Below, one piece after another: positions 29,401 through 35,410 of a stretch of DNA of 64,000 nt. The stretch spans positions 62,001 to 126,000 of the forward strand of contig CAWDKH010000018.1 in the NCBI GenBank assembly GCA_963802905.1, read 5' to 3'. Positions within the stretch are counted from its first letter, which is position 1. Each line of letters starts with the position of its first letter. The position numbers and the translations under genes are program-made. Source of the stretch: DASQFQ01 sp963802905 (GTDB taxonomy: Bacteria; Actinomycetota; Thermoleophilia; Solirubrobacterales; Solirubrobacteraceae). The notes below the pieces were generated by a model that was not told where the DNA came from, searched no databases, and saw nothing but the letters and a program-made list of their open reading frames with translations.

Positions 29401-29545
29401 CGGGCGAGAAGCCCTGCTCGCCCACCAGCCAGGCGAAGCGCTCGCACAGCACGGTCGTCTTGCCGGTCCCGGCGCCCCCCAGGACGAGCAGCGGGCCGCC
29501 TGGGTGCGTGACGGCCTCGAGCTGGCGGGGGGTCAGCGACACCAC
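26417..29545 (-). CDS. UvrD/AdnB-like helicase with C-terminal PD-(D/E)XK nuclease and Fe-S motif
   Basis: The product is 1042 aa. The superfamily 1 helicase motifs appear in order: Walker A GGAGTGKTT at about residue 20, TVHGFCAHVL, VLVDELQDANFAQ (Walker B), AAGDDDQAILRLRGA, VQVMAMHAAKGLEFDHVYV and HTSMTRARRRLVLAYPE. The C-terminal nuclease shows a Cys at TCPLKYKFA, then GRVDRVDRLPDGGYELIDYK with the catalytic Asp and Lys. The final CSMCDYRIACPA would complete a four-Cys cluster as in AddB/AdnA-type nucleases. It probably resects DNA ends in recombination. No partner subunit is adjacent. GTG 29545 or 29542 is the start, 15 bases from the divergent IMPase gene. Confidence 0.9.
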   Translation of the reverse strand: MVSLTPRQLEAVTHPGGPLLVLGGAGTGKTTVLCERFAWLVGEQGFSPESILALTVSQTAADALRERLESGLDGGFEEITATTVHGFCAHVLHDEALEAGLDPFATPVTPADRLAMLLERIDELPLAQHDIRGNPSQLIGSIVARIDRLKDELVSHEDYGAWAETLGPEADREREFAAIYAAHDRWLQESGTRDFGDLVLDAFRLLRTQPRVRARVTDRFRHVLVDELQDANFAQGLLLKLLAGEHGQVSAAGDDDQAILRLRGAAAKNLRDFEADWPQATVVRLEESHRCPERILVAAHAVAAPVPDRIEKELRGEPGGEVAFWQCGNERAQAQTVAAEIERLVAREDVAPEDVCVLVRSVRNEGQAVAVALEERAVPHRLAGAAAFFQRAEVRDLLAWLRLLVDPGDAGAVVRALARPPVELRAIDIARCTQIARRRKLDMVAALGAALESPQIPPEARERIRTFFKLYRAASAALDSARPDLYVHRLIERLGLRRQLLFAASVEVVERLVNLAKFAELASAYVRRAPQATAREFARSIAAVAEAGLREEEAVAGDRPVGVQVMAMHAAKGLEFDHVYVLGLMGARMPGPRRRTLEPIPDALLKEALPADSKGAHIAEMRRLLHTSMTRARRRLVLAYPETTDRGAAQGPSPFAEEAREAVGGEWEEKREELFGPAETLQSTFRLLRDELLTTVSQVGGRLGELRFDTDLDVSHAVVRYLELIKLAALLERTGPGGMSVTDALPEINAGLLQASTAEQREIFETSALDEYLLDAERDEGLRARAVAARSEPSLESFLPRRGDGLMLSASDIETYRTCPLKYKFARVFRIPSEPTLNQRFGILVHQVLERFHAGGVVSRSLPELLGLLEAGWRRGGFGESEEERQLRQKATNSLIRYHERFQGEEGEPVWFEKAFQFKMGPHLLRGRVDRVDRLPDGGYELIDYKTGRPKTAAQLREDVQLSLYAVGAREAWSLEAAHQAYYYVLDDEKVPVERDEADRDWITDTVLEVADGIQGQGFEPTPSYAACSMCDYRIACPAAER

Positions 29546-29560
29546 CGTAGGATAGGCCCG

Positions 29561-30415
29561 GTGGGGGTACCGAATCGCGTGCAAGACACGGACTGGCTGG
29601 AGCTCTGCCGGCGTGCCACCGACGCGCTGCGCGGGATCCTCGCCGACAGCCCCACCACCGAGCAGCGCGTACGCGAGGTCGGGACGCGCGGCGAGGGCGG
29701 CGACCGCACGCTGGTGATCGACGCCGCCGCCGAGGACGCGGTGTTCGTGGAGCTCTCGCGCCTGCACGACGAGGGGCTGCGCTTCACCGCGGTCAGCGAG
29801 GAGCGGGGGACCGTCGACTTCGGCGATCCCGACACGCTCGTGGTGGTCGACCCGATCGACGGCTCGGTCAACGCCAAGCGCGGGCTGCCGCACCACTCGA
29901 TCTCGATCGCCGTCGCCCACGGCGACACGATGGCCGACGTCTTCTTCGGCTACGTCTACGACTTCGGGCCGCAGGAGGAGTGGATCGCGCGGCTCGGCAA
30001 GGGCGCGTGGCTGAACCGGGCGCTGCTGTCGCGGGCGGCCGGCGAGCGCCGCGGGCACGACGGGCGGCTCGAGCTGCTCGGCATCGAGTCCGCCGACCCG
30101 CGCTGGGTGCGCGACGCCGCCGACGCGCTGGCCGAGAGCTGTTACCGCCTGCGGGCGCTCGGCACGATGGCCTCGACGGTCTGCCAGGTGGCCGCGGCGC
30201 GGCTCGACGGCATGGTCTCGCTCAAGCGCTGCCGCGCGGTCGACGTCGCCGCGGCGCAGCTGATCGTGCGCGAGGCGGGCGGCTTCGTGGCCTTCCCGTG
30301 GTGCGACGACCCGCTGGGCGCGCCGCTCGACATCCCGCCCCACTCGCCGATCGTGGCGGCGCGGACGGCGGCCACGCTGGCCGAGCTGGCCCGCGTGCCA
30401 CCATCTCCTACGTGA
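29561..30415 (+). CDS. Inositol monophosphatase-family phosphatase
   Basis: The product is 284 aa. It carries the Mg-binding signature VVVDPIDGSVNAKRG, with an upstream Glu in TAVSEERG, and a second metal motif RAVDVAAAQLIVREAGG near the C-terminus. GTMASTVCQVAAARLDG matches the substrate-loop region. The family includes inositol, histidinol and fructose-bisphosphate phosphatases, and I cannot pick the substrate. Starts at GTG 29561 and 29579 are both possible. The stop overlaps the next GTG (GTGA), so it is coupled to the metalloprotease-like gene. Confidence 0.87.
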   Translation: MGVPNRVQDTDWLELCRRATDALRGILADSPTTEQRVREVGTRGEGGDRTLVIDAAAEDAVFVELSRLHDEGLRFTAVSEERGTVDFGDPDTLVVVDPIDGSVNAKRGLPHHSISIAVAHGDTMADVFFGYVYDFGPQEEWIARLGKGAWLNRALLSRAAGERRGHDGRLELLGIESADPRWVRDAADALAESCYRLRALGTMASTVCQVAAARLDGMVSLKRCRAVDVAAAQLIVREAGGFVAFPWCDDPLGAPLDIPPHSPIVAARTAATLAELARVPPSPT

Positions 30416-31446
30416 TCGATTGGAAGCTCGCCACCACCGTCGCCGAGGGCATCGCCGGGCTCAAGTCCGCGCCTGAGTCGACCGCGTTCGAGCACGTCGC
30501 CGGCCCGACCGAGGAGGCCGCGCGGCTGGTCTCGGCATACACCGGCTTGGTCGCCACCGAGCTGCCGCACCCCGAGCCGCTCGACCGCCCGCTCTGGATC
30601 CAGGCCAACCTGACGTCGCTGAAGACCGTGCTCGACCCGGTCGCGGCGCGGCTCGGCTCGGGCATGGGGCCGCTGTCCGGCGCCGTCGGCGCCGCCGGCG
30701 GCGCGCTGCTCGGCATCGAGGTCGGGGCGGTGTCGGGCATCCTCGGCCAGCGCGTGCTCGGCCAGTACGAGTTCCCGATCCTCGAGCCGGAGACGCCCGC
30801 GCGGCTGCTGTACGTCTCGCCCAACCTCGCCCAGGCGGCCGTGAGCCTCGAGGCGGAGAGCGAGGAGCTGGTGCGCTGGGTCGCGCTGCACGAGATCACG
30901 CACGCGCTGCAGTTCGGCGGCGTGCCGTGGCTGCGGCCGCACCTCGCCGGCCTGGTGCGCGAGCTGCTCGGCGGGCTCGACGTCGACCCGGGGCGGCTGC
31001 TCAAGGTCCCCGACAGCTCCGATCTGCGCGGCCTGATGGACAAGCTGCGCGAGGGCGACATCGCAACGCTGATCGTCGGGCCCGAGCGCCGCATGGTGCT
31101 CGACGCGATGCAGGCGTTCATGGCCGTCCTCGAGGGCTACGCCGAGCACGTGATGGACGCGGTCGGCGCCGAGATCCTCCCGAACCTCCCGCAGCTGCGC
31201 GGCGCGATGGACCGCCGCCGCCGCGACCGCTCCGGCCTGTTCCGCATCTTCGAGAAGCTGATCGGGATGGACATGAAGATGCGCCAGTACGAGCTCGGCA
31301 AGCAGTTCTGCGACGCCGTCACCGAGGTCGGCGGCATCGCGGCGCTGAACCGCGTGTGGGAGGAGCCGGCCCAGATGCCGACGCTGGCCGAGCTCGACGA
31401 TCCGCACGGCTGGGTGGCCCGCACGGGCCCCGCGCGCGCCGCGTAG
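30412..31446 (+). CDS. Zinc-dependent metalloprotease-like protein (DUF2342, F420-associated)
   Basis: The product is 344 aa. RWVALHEITHALQFGGVPWL contains a HExxH zinc site, and LDAMQAFMAVLEGYAEHVMD carries the downstream Glu and His. The Gly/Ala-rich segment near residues 80-110, GPLSGAVGAAGGALLGIEVG, and the YEFPILEP strand match the DUF2342 family. That family co-occurs with coenzyme F420 biosynthesis in actinobacteria. Proteolytic activity has not been shown for most members. The GTG start overlaps the IMPase stop. Repeat copy 2 begins 8 bases after its own stop. Confidence 0.87.
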   Translation: MIDWKLATTVAEGIAGLKSAPESTAFEHVAGPTEEAARLVSAYTGLVATELPHPEPLDRPLWIQANLTSLKTVLDPVAARLGSGMGPLSGAVGAAGGALLGIEVGAVSGILGQRVLGQYEFPILEPETPARLLYVSPNLAQAAVSLEAESEELVRWVALHEITHALQFGGVPWLRPHLAGLVRELLGGLDVDPGRLLKVPDSSDLRGLMDKLREGDIATLIVGPERRMVLDAMQAFMAVLEGYAEHVMDAVGAEILPNLPQLRGAMDRRRRDRSGLFRIFEKLIGMDMKMRQYELGKQFCDAVTEVGGIAALNRVWEEPAQMPTLAELDDPHGWVARTGPARAA

Positions 31447-31453
31447 CTGCGGC

Positions 31454-31643
31454 GCGAACGTCAAAGGCGGCTGGGTAGGGAAGCGAGGGTTGAACCGCCG
31501 CGGCGGAAACCGGCGGGGTTGTCCTGCCTAGGGGCCGCCTGGCGACCCGAGAACAGGACGGTCGTCCTGGTTTGCCATCGGTATGCGATGGCAGGGCAGG
31601 ACAACCCTCCCGATCCCGGCCGAACCCAGCCGCCGTTGACGTC
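31454..31643. repeat. Structured intergenic repeat, copy 2 of 3
   Basis: The 190-bp element has the same ends as copies 1 and 3 (GCGAACGTCAAAGGCGGCTG at the left). The outer arms 31460-31476 and 31624-31640 pair with one mismatch. Its interior does not resemble the other copies. It nevertheless forms a perfect 13-bp stem (31516-31528 with 31595-31607), an inner AGGACG-GT-CGTCCT, and a hairpin GCCATCG-GTATG-CGATGGC at 31574-31592. Structure is therefore kept while interior sequence differs. It follows the stop at 31446 and is not between convergent genes. Confidence 0.85.
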
Positions 31644-31719
31644 CATCGGCGCTGCCGCGAACGCACCAGATCGCCCTTGAACCCTCGCGAGAGCCCGCTA
31701 TGGTGGGTCTCCGAGGCAA

Positions 31720-31731
31720 GAACACGTGTTC
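31720..31731. promoter_or_regulatory. SOS (LexA) box-like palindrome
   Basis: GAACACGTGTTC is a perfect 12-bp palindrome and fits the GAAC-N4-GTTC core recognised by Gram-positive and actinobacterial LexA. It lies 175 bases before the H1-like start. A related site, AAACGTGTGTTC (31817-31828), departs at one core base. LexA binding is inferred from the match alone. The CACGTG centre could serve another dimeric regulator. Confidence 0.45.
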
Positions 31732-31777
31732 GCATTGTCACGAAGTCGCGACCGTTTCTTGGCTCTCAGCGGGGCTT

Positions 31778-31797
31778 TTGTTACCTCCGTGTAACAA
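31778..31797. promoter_or_regulatory. Inverted repeat TTGTTAC-N6-GTAACAA
   Basis: Perfect 7-bp arms separated by six bases, midway between the two SOS-like boxes and 109 bases before the H1-like ATG. It could be an operator or a small stem-loop. No specific protein is indicated. Confidence 0.4.
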
Positions 31798-31816
31798 GGT
31801 CCCGGCAGGGGTTTAC

Positions 31817-31828
31817 AAACGTGTGTTC
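31817..31828. promoter_or_regulatory. Second, imperfect SOS-like box
   Basis: AAACGTGTGTTC matches the GAAC-N4-GTTC core at seven of eight positions. It lies 11 bases upstream of the weak -35 candidate at 31840, a plausible place for repression. Taken with the perfect copy at 31720-31731 it is more convincing than alone. Confidence 0.35.
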
Positions 31829-31905
31829 GCTGGGTACACTTCAACCTAACGGACTTAGAACTAATATCGTTACTGAGAGAAGCAACGAGAGGGGCTACAC
31901 CTCAC

Positions 31906-32518
31906 ATGGCCACCACCACCGGCACCACCACCACCAACAACACGTCTGCTGCGAAGCGCAGCGCCGCCGCCAAGAAGGCTGCTGCCACGCGTAAGCGCAC
32001 CACGCGCACCCGCAGCACCACGCGCTCGACGGCCGCCAAGTCGCCGTCGAAGACCACCGGTCGTCGCACGCGTACCACCGCGCAGAACAAGACGCGCGAG
32101 GCCGCCAAGGCTCAGGCCACCGCTGCCAAGACGACGGCAAAGCAGGGTCGCAACGTCGCCGAGCGCGCCGGACTGATCTACGTCGGCGCTGTGCTGGAGG
32201 CGCGTGACCGCGTCACCGGCGTCGCCACCGACATCAGCCGAGACGCTCACGAGCCGCCGCGGGGTCACCCTGCGCCGCCTCGAGCGCCGTGGCTCGACGG
32301 AGACCCGCAAGGCGCGCACGCGTGCCGAGCGCCTGATCCGTCGCAGCGAGCGCCGCTTCGAGCGTGAGACGAACGCTGTCTCGCGTGAGGCCGGCCGTCG
32401 GAACAACGTCGTGACCGCTCAGGTCGCCACCGTGTCGGGCCGCGTCGAGGACGCGATCCAGACCGGCGTCGCCGCGGGCGAGCGCGTCATCACCAACGTC
32501 CAGAAGCAGCTGGCGTAG
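31906..32518 (+). CDS. Histone H1-like, Lys/Arg/Ala/Thr-rich protein (one frameshift)
   Basis: The N-terminal ~85 residues are low-complexity and strongly basic, for example AAKRSAAAKKAAATRKRTTR, like bacterial H1-type or HU-tail nucleoid proteins. After AERAGLIYVGAVLEARDRVT the frame changes near 32243. It resumes as a charged helical region (RTRAERLIRRSERRFERETN) ending RVEDAIQTGVAAGERVITNV. That amphipathic end resembles phasin or HBHA-like coiled proteins more than histones. The two-part design suggests DNA binding plus self-association or surface binding. The ATG at 31906 is the only sensible start. The gene has its own long promoter region. Confidence 0.7.
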
Positions 32519-32573
32519 GGGAACGGACTTCCCCCGAACCGGCCGCGAGGAGAGGGCCGGGGCTCGGGTAAGG

Positions 32574-32601
32574 CTGCCAGACCTCATATCTCGTCTGGCA
32601 G
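32574..32601. terminator. 9-bp stem-loop after the H1-like gene
   Basis: CTGCCAGAC (32574-32582) pairs perfectly with GTCTGGCAG (32593-32601) around a 10-base loop. It lies 56 bases after the H1-like stop. There is no T-run, so termination is uncertain; it may instead protect the mRNA end. Confidence 0.4.
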
Positions 32602-32624
32602 AGAAGCACCCTCTCCTCCCTCAA

Positions 32625-32664
32625 CCGTCGGGGCGTCGCAGTATTGGGCGCCCCGTCGGTCTTT
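32625..32664 (+). terminator. Terminator-like hairpin between the H1-like gene and mrp
   Basis: CCGTCGGGGCG (32625-32635) pairs with CGCCCCGTCGG (32649-32659) except for one T-T mismatch. It is followed by TCTTT. It ends 28 bases before the mrp ATG, so it could end the H1-like transcript or attenuate mrp. Confidence 0.5.
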
Positions 32665-32691
32665 AACACCACCGTCTCTATCCTTGGAGCT

Positions 32692-33831
32692 ATGCCGACC
32701 GAGTCCCAAATCCGCGAAGCGCTCAAGGCCGTCATCGACCCCGAGCTGCGGCGCGACATCGTCGAGCTCGAGATGGTCCGGTCGATCGCCATCAAGGACG
32801 GCGGCGTCGCCGACGTCACCGTCTCCCTGACCACCCCCGGCTGCCCGATCAAGAGCCACTTCCAGACCTCCGTGGTCAAGGCTGTGACCGGCGTCGAGGG
32901 CATCACCCACTGCAACGTCGGCTTCGACGTGCTGTCCGACCAGGAGAAGGGCGCGCTCCAGCGCAAGCTCGGCCGCCCCGGTGGCCTGCCCGAGGGCTCG
33001 CTCGCCGCCGTGCAGAACGTCATCTGCATCGGCTCGGGCAAGGGCGGCGTCGGCAAGTCCTCGCTGACCGTCAACCTCGGCGCCGCGCTGGCGGCCGACG
33101 GCAAGCGCGTCGGCGTGCTCGACGCCGACGTCTGGGGCTACTCGATCCCGCGCATGCTCGGCCTCGGCGCCGACAAGCCGCGCGTCAACGGCGAGCGCAA
33201 GATCATCCCGATGGACGCCCACGGCCTGAAGGTCATGTCGATCGGCTTCTTCGTCAAGGAGGACGAGGCCGTCGTGTGGCGCGGCCCGATGCTCCACAAG
33301 GCGCTCACGCAGTTCCTCGAGGACGTCGCGTGGGGCGAGCTGGACTACCTCCTGATCGACCTTCCGCCCGGCACCGGCGACGTCTCGATGACGCTCGCCC
33401 AGCTGCTGCCGCAGGCGAAGTTCGTGATCGTCACGACCCCGCAGGACGCGGCGCAGAAGGTCGCGCGCCGCTCCGCCGAGATGGCCGACAAGGTCAAGCT
33501 CGAGATCGCGGGCGTGATCGAGAACATGTCCGGCTTCACGACCCCGTCCGGCGAGCGCTTCGCGATCTTCGGCGAGGGCGGCGGCGGCCGGCTGGCCGAG
33601 GAGCTCCAGGTCCCGCTCCTGGGCACCGTGCCGCTGACGATGGCCCTGCGCGAGCAGTCCGACGCGGGTACCCCGCTCGTCTTCTCGGACCCCGACGACC
33701 CCGCGTCCCAGGGCGTGCGTCAGGCGGCCCGAGGGCTCGTGGCGCTGTCGCCGGTCGAGCTGCCGGTCATGCAGGACCCAGTGCCGCCCCCAGCGCCCCA
33801 GCCGGTCGGCATGTCGCTGCCGATGGCCTGA
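32692..33831 (+). CDS. mrp: Mrp/NBP35-family Fe-S cluster carrier ATPase
   Basis: The product is 379 aa. An N-terminal DUF59/MIP18-like domain (about residues 1-95, with VSLTTPGCPIKSHFQTSV) is fused to a deviant Walker A ATPase. The ATPase has CIGSGKGGVGKSSLTVNLG at about 110-130, LDADVWGYSIPRMLGL and LLIDLPPGTGDVSMTLAQ. These proteins hold and transfer Fe-S clusters to apo-enzymes. The usual C-terminal CxxC is not present; ENMSGF stands where many members have a Cys pair, and this group lacks it. GGAG lies 4 bases before the ATG. The tail is Pro-rich. Confidence 0.92.
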   Translation: MPTESQIREALKAVIDPELRRDIVELEMVRSIAIKDGGVADVTVSLTTPGCPIKSHFQTSVVKAVTGVEGITHCNVGFDVLSDQEKGALQRKLGRPGGLPEGSLAAVQNVICIGSGKGGVGKSSLTVNLGAALAADGKRVGVLDADVWGYSIPRMLGLGADKPRVNGERKIIPMDAHGLKVMSIGFFVKEDEAVVWRGPMLHKALTQFLEDVAWGELDYLLIDLPPGTGDVSMTLAQLLPQAKFVIVTTPQDAAQKVARRSAEMADKVKLEIAGVIENMSGFTTPSGERFAIFGEGGGGRLAEELQVPLLGTVPLTMALREQSDAGTPLVFSDPDDPASQGVRQAARGLVALSPVELPVMQDPVPPPAPQPVGMSLPMA

Positions 33832-34157
33832 GCCCGCAGCGCCGCCTCGAGGCGGCGCTTGGCGCGGGCGTAGGCGCGGGCGCAGTAGAAGAAGATCACG
33901 GTCAGCAGCGTCGCCGTCAGCGCCGGGACGGCGAGCACCGCCACCGCCTCGGCGACCGTGTGCACGATCGCGCCGGAGCGCGGCACCCCGGGCTCGAACG
34001 GCTGCAGCTCCATCTGATGGACGGCGAAGCTCTGGACGATCAGGAGCGCGACGCCGGCGAATGCCCAGGCGCGCGGCACCGGCGTGGGGACCAGCGCGAC
34101 GGTGAGCGTGGTCAGGATGAGGACGACGAGGTCGATCGAGGCCAGCGTCGGGGCCAC
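33720..34157 (-). CDS. Small three-helix membrane protein overlapping mrp 3' end
   Basis: The product is 145 aa. Three hydrophobic spans are convincing: DLVVLILTTLTVALVP, WAFAGVALLIVQSFAV and AVLAVPALTATLLTVIFFYC. A basic stretch (ARAYARAKRRLEAALRAQ) follows. The last ~37 residues, Gly/Ser/Thr-rich, are read antisense to the mrp C-terminus over 112 bases, which is unusual. Either the gene truly extends there or a stop has been lost to an indel. No family is recognised. It is convergent with mrp. Confidence 0.6.
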   Translation of the reverse strand: MAPTLASIDLVVLILTTLTVALVPTPVPRAWAFAGVALLIVQSFAVHQMELQPFEPGVPRSGAIVHTVAEAVAVLAVPALTATLLTVIFFYCARAYARAKRRLEAALRAQAIGSDMPTGWGAGGGTGSCMTGSSTGDSATSPRAA

Positions 34158-34179
34158 GCCCCGAGATTACCCAGAGGGT

Positions 34180-34443
34180 CTACTTGCCCGCGTAGTACTG
34201 CGCGTTGATGCCCGCGAAGTTGGACCATTCCTCGGGGAGCTGGTCCTCGGCGAAGCACGCGTCGACCGGGCAGGCCTCCACGCAGGCATCGCAGTCGATG
34301 CACTCTTCGGGGTCGATGTAGAGCATCTCGACCTTGTCGTAGTCGGGCTCGTCGGGCGTCGGGTGGATGCAGTCGACCGGGCAGACCTCCACGCAGGAGT
34401 TGTCCTTGGTCCCGATGCAGGGCTCGGCGATGACGTAGGCCAT
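34180..34443 (-). CDS. Ferredoxin, 7Fe (3Fe-4S plus 4Fe-4S) type
   Basis: The product is 87 aa. The first cluster site is CIGTKDNSCVEVCPVDCI, with the long C-x7-C-x3-C spacing of 3Fe-4S sites. The second is CIDCDACVEACPVDACF, a classical CxxCxxCxxxCP 4Fe-4S site. The start MAYVIAEPCIGTKDNSC is typical of FdxA-like actinobacterial ferredoxins, with an electron-carrier role in the cytoplasm. It starts 20 bases from the divergent NAD(P)-binding gene. Confidence 0.95.
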   Translation of the reverse strand: MAYVIAEPCIGTKDNSCVEVCPVDCIHPTPDEPDYDKVEMLYIDPEECIDCDACVEACPVDACFAEDQLPEEWSNFAGINAQYYAGK

Positions 34444-34463
34444 TGCGCGGCATCATAGCCATC

Positions 34464-35345
34464 GTGCTTCTCCTTACCGGTGCCACCGGGCTCGTCGGCT
34501 CGGCCCTCCTGCGGAGGCTCACCGCGCGCGGTGAGCCGGTCCGCTGCCTCGTCCGCGATCCGCGCCGGCTGGGGCCTGAGCGGGTCCGCGTGCAGATCAC
34601 GATCGGCGACCTCACCGACCCCCGCGCCTACCGCCAGGCGCTGCGCGGGACGCGCACCGTGGTCCACCTCGCGGCCTCGCCGCGCGACCAGCCGCACGCC
34701 ACGATCGAGGAGCTCGCCGGCCTCGCCACGTGGCGGCTGCTGCGCGCTGCCGAGCAGGCCGGGGTCGACCATTTCGTCTTCTTCTCGGCGCTCGGCGCCT
34801 CGCCCGCGCACCAGAGCCGGCTGCACCGGGCGAAGGCGATCGCCGAGCAGGCGGTCGACGCCGCCGACCTGCGCACGACGACCTTCGCGCCGTCGCTCGT
34901 CTACACGCCGGGTGACCGGCGGCTGGCGCGGCTCGAGCGCCTGGCGTGGCTTCCGGCGGTGCCGCTCGCGGGCCTGGGGCGGGCGCGGACGCAGCCGATC
35001 TGGGCCGACGACGTCGCCGACTGCGTGATCGCCGCGCTCGACCACCCGCCGGGCGACGAGCAGCACCGGCGCTACGAGCTGGCGGGCCCTGACGTCCTGT
35101 CGCACCGCGAGATCGCCGAGCTCGCCCTGCGCGCCGCGCACCGCCGGCGCCGGCTCGTCCCGGTCCCCGCGCGGATCCTGCGCCCGCTCCTGCGCGGCTA
35201 CGAAGTGCTCGCCGGCCCGACGGCGATGGCGACCTGGGAGGAGGCGGAGATGCTCAGCGTGACGATGCGCACGCCGCGCGGCACGGATGACGCCGAGGCG
35301 CTCGGCGTCCACCCGCGGGCGCTCGCCGCGGTCCTCGGCCTCTAG
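34464..35345 (+). CDS. NAD(P)-binding epimerase/NmrA-like protein
   Basis: The product is 293 aa from a GTG at 34464. The Rossmann signature LLLTGATGLVGSALLRRLTA is at the very start. RTVVHLAASPRDQPHATIEE, FVFFSALGASPAHQSRLHRA and TTFAPSLVYTPGDRRLARLE follow the layout of atypical extended short-chain dehydrogenases related to complex I NDUFA9. An upstream TTG (34443) would add seven unlikely residues and overlap the ferredoxin start. Substrate is unknown. Confidence 0.85.
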   Translation: MLLLTGATGLVGSALLRRLTARGEPVRCLVRDPRRLGPERVRVQITIGDLTDPRAYRQALRGTRTVVHLAASPRDQPHATIEELAGLATWRLLRAAEQAGVDHFVFFSALGASPAHQSRLHRAKAIAEQAVDAADLRTTTFAPSLVYTPGDRRLARLERLAWLPAVPLAGLGRARTQPIWADDVADCVIAALDHPPGDEQHRRYELAGPDVLSHREIAELALRAAHRRRRLVPVPARILRPLLRGYEVLAGPTAMATWEEAEMLSVTMRTPRGTDDAEALGVHPRALAAVLGL

Positions 35346-35410
35346 GGGCCCGTCGAAGAAGTCGGCACGCCCGGATGCCCACCGCGGCGCTCGTTCTTCG
35401 ACGGACCCCC
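35345..35410. terminator. Bidirectional terminator hairpin between convergent genes
   Basis: CCGTCGAAGAA (35350-35360) pairs perfectly with TTCTTCGACGG (35394-35404). GGGG and CCCC runs extend the stem outside, and the loop is 33 bases and itself GC-rich. It fills the gap between the stops at 35345 and 35411, as expected for a terminator serving both genes. Confidence 0.7.

Larger units (their letters stand above)
31644..31905 (+). promoter_or_regulatory. AT-richer promoter region of the H1-like gene
   Basis: The 262 bases between repeat copy 2 and the H1-like ATG have no reading frame I trust and are clearly less GC-rich than the genes. They contain two SOS-box-like palindromes and a TTGTTAC/GTAACAA repeat, listed separately. 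A TAATAT at 31862-31867 could be the -10 box, with TTCAAC at 31840 a weak -35. GAGAGGGG at about 31887-31894 lies roughly 12 bases before the ATG. The length and symmetry suggest a multiply regulated gene. Confidence 0.5.

Noticed and set aside
26609..30415. A 1268-codon open frame antisense to the helicase-nuclease gene
   Set aside because: The first two-thirds are Leu/Arg/Gly/Asp-rich shadow translation of a GC-rich gene. Only its last part (from 29561) is a real phosphatase.
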